From contig JBFXJF010000002.1 in NCBI GenBank assembly GCA_050175155.1, positions 62,001 through 126,000 on the forward strand: 64,000 nucleotides of DNA, read 5' to 3'. The translations under genes were made by a program, and so were the position numbers. The DNA comes from JBFXJF01 sp050175155. GTDB lineage: Bacteria > Bacillota > Bacilli > Tepidibacillales > Tepidibacillaceae. Below, piece after piece: positions 8,490 to 16,470 of this stretch (position 1 is its first letter; each line of letters starts with the position of its first letter). Below the pieces are notes generated by a model. The model worked only from the letters and a program-made list of their open reading frames with translations. It did no database searches and was not told the origin of the DNA.

Positions 8490-9521
8490 ATGGAGGATGT
8501 TAAATTAACAGAGTATAGTCATGGTGCTGGGTGTGGGTGCAAGTTGTCCCCAACTGTACTAGAATCAATACTAAATTTACCAGGGGATAAAATCCACTAT
8601 CCGAATCTTATAGTTGGGTATAGCAATAAGGATGATGCAGCAGCTTATGACTTAGGAAATGGTACTTCCATTTTAAGCACTACAGATTTTTTTATGCCAA
8701 TCGTTGATGATCCATATACTTTTGGAAAAATAGCAGCTGCAAATGCGATAAGTGATATATATGCAATGGGTGGAAAGCCGTTAATGGCTATTTCTATATT
8801 GGGTTGGCCTGTGAATTTACTTTCCGCGGAAATTGCAAGGAAGGTTATTGAGGGTGGAAGTGCAATTTGTGATGAAGCGGGTATTCCTCTTGCGGGAGGA
8901 CATTCTATTGATTCACCTGAGCCGATATTTGGATTGGCGGTAACAGGTATTGTTGATAATAAACACTTGAAGCAGAATAATAAAGCAATTCCAGGATGTG
9001 AAATATTTCTCACTAAACCACTAGGGATTGGTATTTTAACAACGGCGCAGAAACAGAAGAAAATTGAACCAGGGCATATTGATGTAGCAATTCTAGCAAT
9101 GACTACCTTGAACAAAATTGGCGCTGAGATTTCAAAGTTAAATAGTGTTGTCACTTTAACAGATATTACAGGGTTTGGACTTCTTGGACATTTAGGCGAA
9201 ATCTGCGAAAGTAGTGGTATTTCGGCGATAATAGAGTTCGAGAAAGTACCTTTACTTCCAAACACCAAGAAATATCTTGAAATGAATTGCATACCTGGAG
9301 GTACTAGAAACAATTTTAAAAGCTATGGAGAAACTATTGAAGAAATGACAGAAGAACAAAGGTACATTCTATGTGATGCGCAAACTTCTGGAGGACTTCT
9401 AGTATTTGTAAAAGAAGAAGGCGTTTCGGAGTTTTTAGAATTAACTGCTGATGCGGGTTTGTCGCTTCAATCTATTGGACAGACTTGTGAACGCTTTGGA
9501 AAATTAATTAGGGTGAGATAG
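8490..9521 (+). CDS. selD: Selenide, water dikinase (selenophosphate synthetase)
   Basis: 343 residues, full length. SelD makes selenophosphate from selenide and ATP for selenocysteine and 2-selenouridine synthesis. The N-terminal YSHGAGCGCK carries the catalytic Cys15 (E. coli Cys17) and Lys18 (E. coli Lys20); here the active-site residue is Cys, not Sec. The AIRS-type ATP-binding motifs follow (STTDFFMPIVDDP, AGGHSIDSPEP, LTDITGFGLLGH). Strong GGAGGA site before ATG 8490. A near-identical but broken copy lies 4 kb downstream next to mnmH, so this copy must supply selenophosphate. Confidence 0.95.
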   Translation: MEDVKLTEYSHGAGCGCKLSPTVLESILNLPGDKIHYPNLIVGYSNKDDAAAYDLGNGTSILSTTDFFMPIVDDPYTFGKIAAANAISDIYAMGGKPLMAISILGWPVNLLSAEIARKVIEGGSAICDEAGIPLAGGHSIDSPEPIFGLAVTGIVDNKHLKQNNKAIPGCEIFLTKPLGIGILTTAQKQKKIEPGHIDVAILAMTTLNKIGAEISKLNSVVTLTDITGFGLLGHLGEICESSGISAIIEFEKVPLLPNTKKYLEMNCIPGGTRNNFKSYGETIEEMTEEQRYILCDAQTSGGLLVFVKEEGVSEFLELTADAGLSLQSIGQTCERFGKLIRVR

Positions 9522-9536
9522 AATAAGTTAGAATAA

Positions 9537-9565
9537 GTGCTAGGCACGTCAGTTAGTCAGTTATT
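9537..9565 (+). repeat. REP-like dispersed element, copy 4
   Basis: Same unit with one change (GTGCTAGGCAC). It lies 15 bases after the selD stop, directly behind an AATAA. Confidence 0.88.
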
Positions 9566-9739
9566 TAAATCTTATGAATAAATTTTTAATTAAGTCAAGA
9601 TACTAGTGTTTTATTATCTTGACTTTTTAGTAGTAAATATAATAATCGTTATGAGATATTAGGAATATAATTAAGCTAGATTAATATAAAAAAAGATAAT
9701 TGCAACAAATAAAAATTAAATTAGAAAGGAAGTCACTAT

Positions 9740-11265
9740 ATGAAAAGGTATCTATTATCTTTTCCGTTAATTGTTTTAACATTTGCAATTTTAATTTCAT
9801 TTATGGCTTTAGTTCCAGTACAAGCGATAGAAGGATCTTCTTTAGTTGTGAATACCACAGTATCAATTCTGGGCAAAATATCTGGTATGAGTTAACAGTA
9901 CCAACTGATGGGGAGATAAGCTTTACGCTTACAGCATCTAAACAATATTTTTATGTTGATCTTTATCTTTGCAACACGGAAATGTATCAATACAATGTCA
10001 GCACAAATACTCGTGATAAATGGATTGTACAAGATTTTGCCATTGGAGCTTCTTCACCTGCAGAAATATCTTTTGATCATTTAAAGGCTGGAAAGTACTA
10101 TGTATTATTAAGGGGTTGGCCTTCAGATTTTGCTGGAGTTATTGACACATCACAGTATAGCCTTGCAAACAATTTTACCCCAGCGTTATTGAACGGTGAT
10201 ATAGAGCCAAACGACACAGTTCAATCTGCACAGACAATAAGAACCGAATATAAAGGCACAGGTCATATAAGCTATGAAGAAGGATACGATTTTAAAACAG
10301 ATAGCGTTGACTGGTACAAAGTTACAACAAATTCAAAAGGTACATTAACCATAAATTTCGAAGCAGTTCCTGGACAGTACGGCGATATTTATACATTGAA
10401 AGTATTTAAATCAGGTGCAACAGGTGATTATGACTACATATCGTTGGATTATACAGGCGGAGTTGGTAAAAAGACTGTAAAAAAATTAGAGAATCTTGCA
10501 CCAGGGACATACTATATTAAGCTAAACGGGTGGTTTGGATATTTCTCATCATACAACTTATCGGTTTCGTTCGATGGGGCTCCAGTACCTGCGACTTCAA
10601 TAACATTACCAGAGACAATGACAACTTATGTAGGCGCTAAGATTATGTGAAAAACTACATTAAAACCTGAAAACAGCACAGAAAAAAATTTAATTTGGGG
10701 TAGCAATAATTCAAAAGTCGCCACTGTTGACGCAAATGGAAATATATCAGCGGTAGGAAAAGGAACGGCAGTAATAACTGTAAAAACTAGTAATGGAAAA
10801 ACAAATACCTGCAAGTTGATAGTTGAATCTACAGTCAAAGCATCACCTACAAAATCAACAGTACTAGTAAATGGTGTGAATACACCATTTGATGCTTATA
10901 ATATTAACGGAAACAACTATTTTAAACTTCGTGACCTAGCTTATGTTGTAAATGGGACACAAAAGCAGTTTGAAGTTAGTTGGTATGGAAATAATAATGC
11001 TATTAGGTTAACCTCAGGAAGTCCATATACACCTACAGGAGGAGAAATGTCAATTTCTTCTAATACTCTTACCAAGCAAGCCACAGCTACAACCTCTAAA
11101 ATTTATATAGATGGTAGACAGGTATCATTTACAGCATTTTTAATTAACGGGAATAACTATTTCAAATTGCGGGATATAGCAGAAGCGTTTAACATAGGTG
11201 TAACTTGGGATGGAAATACAAACACGATAGGTATTGATACAAATATAGATTATATCGCACCATAG
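9740..11265 (+). pseudogene. Secreted PPC/Big_2/stalk-domain protein, inactivated
   Basis: ATG 9740 behind AGAAAGGAAG starts a clear signal peptide (MKRYLLSFPLIVL... to VPVQA), but this frame stops at 9893-9895. The mature protein continues in another frame from about 9865, so a frameshift lies near 9851-9873. That second frame gives two pre-peptidase C-terminal-like beta domains, then a Big_2 domain interrupted by TGA at 10648-10650. The same frame then runs on through the rest of Big_2 and a pair of copper-amine-oxidase-N/stalk domains (NNYFKLRD occurs twice). Two independent lesions argue for a pseudogene; a sequencing error is the alternative. The intact form would be an exported cell-surface protein. 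Confidence 0.8.
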
Positions 11266-11318
11266 GTATATTAAAAAACAAAGAGTGTTAGGAAAAATTT
11301 TATACAATTGAATTTTTT

Positions 11319-11357
11319 AGTCGAGATATTGGAAATTCCAAATCTCGACTTTTTTTA
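11319..11357 (+). terminator. Strong terminator between convergent genes
   Basis: AGTCGAGAT pairs with ATCTCGACT, with an inner TTGGA/TTCCAA pairing, and is followed by seven T. It serves the stalk-protein pseudogene and may also act on the opposite strand. Confidence 0.88.
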
Positions 11358-11382
11358 TAGGGATTCATGCTTTAATTCTCTT

Positions 11383-11943
11383 TTAATATTGGAATTTATA
11401 GTTTTCTTCAGCGGCTTCCGCATCTGCTTTGGTTCTATGAACTGTACCATAAGGATGCTGTGGTGGCGCATAAATAGAGTACAATTTAAGTGGTTGATTG
11501 CCCGTATTAATCAGATTGTGCCATGTACCTGCAGGTATGATGAATGCATAATCGTCATAGACTGTTTCTTGAAAATCTAAATTATCTTTTCTGTTCCCCA
11601 TTTTGACAAGTCCTTGACCTTCTTCAATACGTATAAACTGATCAAGATTTGGATGAATCTCTAAACCTATATCTTCCCCAACATTAATACTCATTAAGGT
11701 AAGTTGTAAATGGTTCCCTGTCCATAAAGCGGTACGAAAATTATTGTTTCGCTTGGTAATTTCATTTATATTAACTACAAATGGTTGAGGTCCATAATCC
11801 TTTAAACTAGTAAACGGTCTCCGTAAGTCTGTGCTATACATTGGCATGCTACCCCGAAAAGGATATGGACACGCCCTATAGAAATCATACATTGGCGTAA
11901 AATTGTAATAAGGACATGGAAATGGTTTACAAACAATATACAT
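11383..11943 (-). CDS. Cupin-domain protein
   Basis: About 186 residues. After a Pro/Tyr/Cys-rich N-terminal 45 residues comes a cupin barrel: LEIHPNLDQFIRIEEGQG is cupin motif 1 with His and Glu metal ligands, and AFIIPAGTWHNLINTG is motif 2 with the second His. This small family is common in Clostridia and Bacilli; the reaction is unknown, with a metal-dependent isomerase or a sugar/organic-acid binder as candidates. An AAAGGA at 11958-11953 supports ATG 11943; ATG 11952 and 11961 are also in frame. The tail TKADAEAAEENYKFQY is echoed in the gene remnant near 800. Confidence 0.8.
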   Translation of the reverse strand: MYIVCKPFPCPYYNFTPMYDFYRACPYPFRGSMPMYSTDLRRPFTSLKDYGPQPFVVNINEITKRNNNFRTALWTGNHLQLTLMSINVGEDIGLEIHPNLDQFIRIEEGQGLVKMGNRKDNLDFQETVYDDYAFIIPAGTWHNLINTGNQPLKLYSIYAPPQHPYGTVHRTKADAEAAEENYKFQY

Positions 11944-12205
11944 ATTATTCATTCCTTTCATAGGCTTATTAAATTATCTTATGTTTTGTTGTTAGAAGAT
12001 GTGCTTTAAAATAAGTGCCAGAAATATCGTATAGTTGTAAGAATATGCAGATATGATTATTAAGTTTAACAGGGTATTTTTTCTTAAATGACTGCAAGAC
12101 AAATGTATTGACATTAATACAAAACAATGGTAAATTAGGTAATAAATTGGTGCTAATTACAATAAAATGGTATAAATGGTAAACAAATTTAGAGGAGGAG
12201 TGTTT

Positions 12206-12748
12206 TTGAAAAATTTACAAAGGAAATCAATAATTGCATCACTATTATGCCTTATCATGTTATTTTGTATAGTAATACCTACATCTGCCTATGTATTAAT
12301 GGGTGTTAAGTGGAGTAGTAGTAATATTACATATTATTACGATAGTTATAATTCTTCACGTTTTAAAACATTTATTGATATAGGCGCTTCTGCGTGGAAC
12401 ATTACAGATGCAACATATTCAAAAAGTGCATCATACAATATTTATTGCTCTGAAGTAGATAACTCAACCGTAACGTGGGATGGTTATACCTCTGGAACAG
12501 CAAGTGGAGGATATTTTATTGGATTGACAATACTTATTAATAAGTTTTACACAAATACATGGAATAGTGATGGAGCTTTACAATCTGTTGTTTTACATGA
12601 ATTGGGACATGGCTTAGGTTTGGCTGGTAATGGCTTTACTCAAACAATTATGAATGAAAATACTTGGGGAACTTATAGTAGGTATGGTACCTATGGCTTA
12701 TCTACTCTACAAACTGATGACATTAATGGAGCCAATGCAATATATTAA
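12206..12748 (+). CDS. Secreted matrixin-like zinc metalloprotease
   Basis: 180 residues. GAGGAGG at 12193-12199 selects TTG 12206 (not ATG 12176), giving a clean signal peptide ending PTSAY. The matrixin zinc site HELGHGLG and a possible Met-turn (TIMNEN) lie near the C-terminus. In the canonical pattern HExxHxxGxxH the third ligand should follow; here that position is Gly (HELGHGLGLAGN), so zinc binding may use another residue or be impaired. Followed after 13 bases by a membrane-anchored protein gene, probably one operon. Confidence 0.8.
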   Translation: MKNLQRKSIIASLLCLIMLFCIVIPTSAYVLMGVKWSSSNITYYYDSYNSSRFKTFIDIGASAWNITDATYSKSASYNIYCSEVDNSTVTWDGYTSGTASGGYFIGLTILINKFYTNTWNSDGALQSVVLHELGHGLGLAGNGFTQTIMNENTWGTYSRYGTYGLSTLQTDDINGANAIY

Positions 12749-12761
12749 GGAGGTGGGTTTA

Positions 12762-13310
12762 ATGGTTAAAAAAAGAACATTATCTTTTGGAGTTATTTCT
12801 TTTGTTATGTTAATTGGAATAATTAGTGTTATCTATTTAACTCAGGAAAAGGAGAAAGACGTTCAATATGCATATGCAAGTTGGAATTATAGTTATAAAG
12901 ACATACAGGAAATATCAGAAAAAAGCGATGTTATCGCAATAGTAAGTGTAATAGGAACAAACAGGAAGTACATGGAACAGGGAATACCTTTTACCGAATA
13001 CAACGTAGAAGTTGTTACACCGATTTATGGTTCGGAGAAAGGTGAAATTTTAACTATTTTAATGACTGGAATGGAAAATGATGATAAAATAATAGAAATC
13101 ATAGATGATCCATTAATGAAAGCTGGTGAAGAGTTTTTGATATTCTGTTGGCAGAATGACAATGGAACTTACACAATTTTGGGTGGACCACAAGGTAGAT
13201 TGGAGTACCAAAACGGAAGATTGAATTCTTTAAATCCAAATTTCAATATAAATATCGTTAATGCCGGTGCGGAAGAATTGATTAACGAAATAAAATCCTA
13301 TGTAAAATAA
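12762..13310 (+). CDS. Membrane-anchored extracellular protein, unknown function
   Basis: 182 residues from ATG 12762 behind AAGGAGGTGGG (the longer open frame upstream overlaps the protease gene without a ribosome site). An N-terminal hydrophobic segment (residues 8-26) acts as a signal anchor. The rest is a soluble domain with KAGEEFLIFCWQNDNGTYTILGGPQGRLEY, seen in uncharacterised Firmicute exported proteins often beside matrixin-like proteases. It may be a partner or inhibitor of the protease; this is inferred from proximity only. The stop TAA is followed at once by GTGTCAAACAC, a relative of the REP palindrome. Confidence 0.65.
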   Translation: MVKKRTLSFGVISFVMLIGIISVIYLTQEKEKDVQYAYASWNYSYKDIQEISEKSDVIAIVSVIGTNRKYMEQGIPFTEYNVEVVTPIYGSEKGEILTILMTGMENDDKIIEIIDDPLMKAGEEFLIFCWQNDNGTYTILGGPQGRLEYQNGRLNSLNPNFNINIVNAGAEELINEIKSYVK

Positions 13311-13340
13311 GTGTCAAACACTAATTTATTAGGTGATAAA

Positions 13341-13386
13341 GTCTTTCTGATAGTATAATTTGATATACTATTAGAAAGATTTTTTA
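13341..13386 (+). terminator. Terminator after the protease operon
   Basis: A 17-base arm starting GTCTTTCTGATAG pairs with the arm ending CTATTAGAAAGAT, followed by TTTTT. Confidence 0.85.
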
Positions 13387-13577
13387 TGGGAAAAATAAGG
13401 AAGAAAAATATAAATGTTTTTAATATAGTTAGTGCTATTTAACATTTATCAATCTATCAAGAGAACATAGAGTTAACACTTATTAGTTAGCTGCTATTGA
13501 TTAAAAAATCATTAAAATAGTTCAGTTGTGTTATAATTAGAAAAATTATTTTATTTTATAAAGCGGAGGAATCCTTA

Positions 13578-14437
13578 ATGGAAGATATTAAATTAACAGA
13601 ATATAGTCATGGTGCAGGCTGTTGTTGCAAAATATCCCCAGCTGTATTAGATTCAATTTTAAAAATAACAGGAGAAAAAGTGAATTATCCTAATCTTCTG
13701 GTAGGGTATCAATATTAGGATGGCCCGTGAATTTACTTTCTCCAGAAATTGCAAGGGAAGTTATTGAAGGTGGAAGTGCAATTTGTGACGAGGCGGGTAT
13801 CCCAATTGCAGGAGGACACTCTATAGATTCGCCAGAGCCGATATTTGGATTAGCAGTAACAGGAATTGTTGATAACAGCTATTTGAAACAGAATAACAAA
13901 GCAGTTCCGGGGTGTGAAATATTTCTCACTAAACCTTTGGGAATAGGTATTTTGACAACAGCGCAGAAACAGAAGAAGATTGAACCGGGTCATATAGATG
14001 CAGCTATCCTTGCAATGACTACCTTAAATAAAATTGGTGCGGAAATTTCAAAGTTAAATAGTGTTGTCACTTTAACAGATATTACTGGTTTTGGACTTCT
14101 TGGACATTTAGGTGAAATCTGTGAAAGTAGTGGTATCTCCGCAATAATAGATTTCGAGAAAGTTCCACTACTTCCAAACACTAAGAAATATCTTGAAATG
14201 AATTGCATACCCGGTGGTACTATAAATAATTATAGAAGCTACGGCGATAATATTGAAGTGATGACTGAAGAACAAAGACACATTTTATGTGATGCCCAAA
14301 CATCAGGTGGACTGCTTGTATTTGTTAAAAAAGAAGGCGTTTCCGAATTTCTGAAAATAACTGCTGATGCAGGATTGTCGCTTCAATCTATTGGACAGAC
14401 AGTAGAGAGATTTGGAAAATTAATTAGGGTGAGATGA
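13578..14437 (+). pseudogene. selD: Second selD copy with an internal 172-nt deletion
   Basis: ATG 13578 after GGAGGA starts MEDIKLTEYSHGAG, very close to the intact selD at 8490. After LLVGY the sequence jumps to the segment beginning ILGWPVNLLS, with a stop two codons later in the original frame. Alignment by eye shows bases equivalent to 8622-8793 missing (172 nt, not a multiple of three). The rest (13727-14437) stays open in its own frame and nearly identical in protein sequence. The lost part includes the first ATP-binding Asp-rich loop, so neither fragment should be active. The active-site motif here is GAGCCCK instead of GAGCGCK. The 3' end abuts mnmH. Confidence 0.9.
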
Positions 14438-15544
14438 ATGAAGATGAATACATACAATGATTTTGAGAAAATTGTTATAGATAATATACCTTTGATTGAT
14501 GTGCGGTCTCCTGTTGAGTTTGAGAAGGGCGCTTTTAAAAATGCAGTAAATTTACCCTTGATGAATGTTGAAGAAAGAAGATTGGTGGGAATCTGTTATA
14601 AAGAAAAAGGGAATGAAGAAGCTGTACAATTGGGACATCAATTAGTGTCGGGCGAAATAAGAGAAGCACGTACCAATGCTTGGGTAAGTCACCTGGAAAA
14701 ATACCCGAACAGTAAGATTTATTGCTTTAGAGGGGGCCTTCGCTCTCAGATTGCTCAACAATGGATAGCCGATGCAACTGGAAAGGAAATATTACGACTA
14801 GAAGGTGGCTACAAGGCCTTTCGAAATTATCTGATCTCAGAGCTTGAACCATCACAAATAAAGAGTAAACCTATTTTAATCGGGGGTTGCACGGGTTCAG
14901 GGAAAACTATATTACTTAGAAAAATTCCTAATGCCATTGATCTTGAAGGGATTGCTAACCATCGAGGTTCATCTTTTGGAGGAAATTTAACACCACAACC
15001 GAGCCAAATTGACTTTGAAAACAATCTTGCCTATGCTCTTATTAGTCATAGAGATAAGAATTACAAATACATGATTATTGAGGATGAAGGGAAAAACGTT
15101 GGAAGATGTTTCTTACCAAAACCCTTAGCAGCATATTTTAGCAGTGGCGACTTGATAATTGTTAATACCCCTTTAGAGGAACGTGTTAAGATTACCATGG
15201 ACGAATACGTCTATCAATCTCAAAGTAGCTACATTGAGAAATATACTGAGGAGCAGGGATTGACAGAATGGGCTAACTACATAAGGGATAGTTTGAATAA
15301 AATTAAAAGAAGACTTGGAGACGTTGCATGCAAGCGGCTGATAGACTTATTTGAGCAAGCATACGAGGAGCAAATTAAAACAGGAACCTACTCCCTACAC
15401 AGAAACTGGGTAGAAGCACTCCTAGTAGATTATTATGATCCCATGTACCAGCACCAACTCGAAAATAAAGAAAATAAAATCATCTTCGAAGGAAACATAA
15501 CAGAGGTTCAAGCCTACCTGGAGAAGAATAGGTGCGAAGAATAA
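14438..15544 (+). CDS. mnmH: tRNA 2-selenouridine synthase
   Basis: 368 residues. MnmH (SelU) replaces sulfur by selenium at the wobble 2-thiouridine of some tRNAs, using selenophosphate made by SelD. An N-terminal rhodanese domain has its active-site cysteine in YCFRGGLRS (C96), and a P-loop domain carries GGCTGSGKT at 149-157. It starts at the base after the broken selD stop codon, the usual selD-mnmH coupling, although no good ribosome site other than AGGGTGAG precedes it. With the local selD broken, it depends on the intact copy at 8490. The stop is followed directly by a REP-like element. Confidence 0.93.
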   Translation: MKMNTYNDFEKIVIDNIPLIDVRSPVEFEKGAFKNAVNLPLMNVEERRLVGICYKEKGNEEAVQLGHQLVSGEIREARTNAWVSHLEKYPNSKIYCFRGGLRSQIAQQWIADATGKEILRLEGGYKAFRNYLISELEPSQIKSKPILIGGCTGSGKTILLRKIPNAIDLEGIANHRGSSFGGNLTPQPSQIDFENNLAYALISHRDKNYKYMIIEDEGKNVGRCFLPKPLAAYFSSGDLIIVNTPLEERVKITMDEYVYQSQSSYIEKYTEEQGLTEWANYIRDSLNKIKRRLGDVACKRLIDLFEQAYEEQIKTGTYSLHRNWVEALLVDYYDPMYQHQLENKENKIIFEGNITEVQAYLEKNRCEE

Positions 15545-15573
15545 GTGCCAGGCACGTCAGTTAGTCAGTTATT
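15545..15573 (+). repeat. REP-like dispersed element, copy 5
   Basis: Exact 29-base unit, beginning at the first base after the mnmH stop codon. Confidence 0.9.
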
Positions 15574-15650
15574 GAAAACATATTATTTAAAGCTTACTTA
15601 ACCTTGATATGATATTATTGTATTAATAGTCATATAGGAGGGGTAAAATT

Positions 15651-16406
15651 ATGGGTAAGATATTAGTTATTGATGACTCTAATTTAATTAGAACAAGGGT
15701 TATCGATATACTTAATAAGAATGGTTATAACAATGTGGAAGGCTATGAATCAGCAGATATAATTGCTAGAAGACTACAATTATATTTGGATGAAGTTAGT
15801 TTGATTATAATAGATATTATTTTACCGGGAATAAGCGGTATTGAACTTATTACTACTATTAAGAAAAATCCAGAATACGACAATATACCTATAATATTTA
15901 TTAGTGTTAACAGTGAAAAAAGAATTATAAATAAAGCAATAGAGGCTGGGGCATCAGATTATATAGTTAAACCTTTTGAAGATAGAGTGTTACTAGAAAG
16001 AGTTAATAAGGTACTCAAAATTTCAAAAGAAAAGGTTAGTGGAAGATTTATCTACGATTCAACGACAGTAAAAGATATTATATCTATTGAACATGAAAGG
16101 GCAACACGTGGAAATCAACCATTAAGTTTTATTAAGTTAAAGATTAACACGGAGGATATGGGAATTTGTAATATTCATCTTAAAAATATTATTCGTAAAA
16201 TAGATATGGTCTATATTTTAGAACAAAATATTATAATTATTCTGCCCTTAACTGACCAGAAGGGTGCTTCCATAGTTTTACAAAAGATTGATGAGAGAGT
16301 TACTGAATTTAACGTGGAAATAATAGAGAAAGACATAGTTACATATGATCCTAGTTTAGATGATTCGAATGAGAATATTGATAAAATTTACGAGTTTATA
16401 ATTTGA
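15651..16406 (+). CDS. Response-regulator receiver protein with divergent output domain
   Basis: 251 residues. Residues 1-125 are a receiver domain: acidic pocket IDDS, phospho-acceptor D55 in IIIDIILPG, and the conserved Lys in DYIVKPFED. The C-terminal half (about 135-250) resembles the shape of a degenerate GGDEF domain (SIEHERATRGNQPLSFIKLKI) but has no GGDEF motif, so it is probably a protein-interaction or regulatory module. No histidine kinase is adjacent. Start ATG 15651 after AGGAGGGG. Confidence 0.8.
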   Translation: MGKILVIDDSNLIRTRVIDILNKNGYNNVEGYESADIIARRLQLYLDEVSLIIIDIILPGISGIELITTIKKNPEYDNIPIIFISVNSEKRIINKAIEAGASDYIVKPFEDRVLLERVNKVLKISKEKVSGRFIYDSTTVKDIISIEHERATRGNQPLSFIKLKINTEDMGICNIHLKNIIRKIDMVYILEQNIIIILPLTDQKGASIVLQKIDERVTEFNVEIIEKDIVTYDPSLDDSNENIDKIYEFII

Positions 16407-16410
16407 ATAG

Positions 16411-16421
16411 GTGCCTGGCAC
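16411..16421. repeat. REP-like palindrome, partial copy
   Basis: GTGCCTGGCAC, preceded by TAG, without the GTCAGTTA tail. Confidence 0.7.
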
Positions 16422-16431
16422 TTACTAAAGA

Positions 16432-16470
16432 AGAGGGCTGTCCTTCAATGAAGTGACAGCCCTCTTTTTT
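16432..16470. terminator. Bidirectional terminator
   Basis: AGAGGGCTGTC pairs with GACAGCCCTCT, then TTTTT on the + strand. It separates the receiver gene from the convergent ABC transporter gene. Confidence 0.88.

Noticed and set aside
8645..9313. 222-codon minus-strand frame opposite selD
   Set aside because: Shadow of the intact selD coding sequence; no start signals and a similar shadow occurs opposite the second selD copy.
10648..10650. In-frame TGA read as selenocysteine
   Set aside because: The genome has selD, but the position is a hydrophobic strand residue of a Big_2 domain with no redox context, and a separate frameshift already disables the gene.
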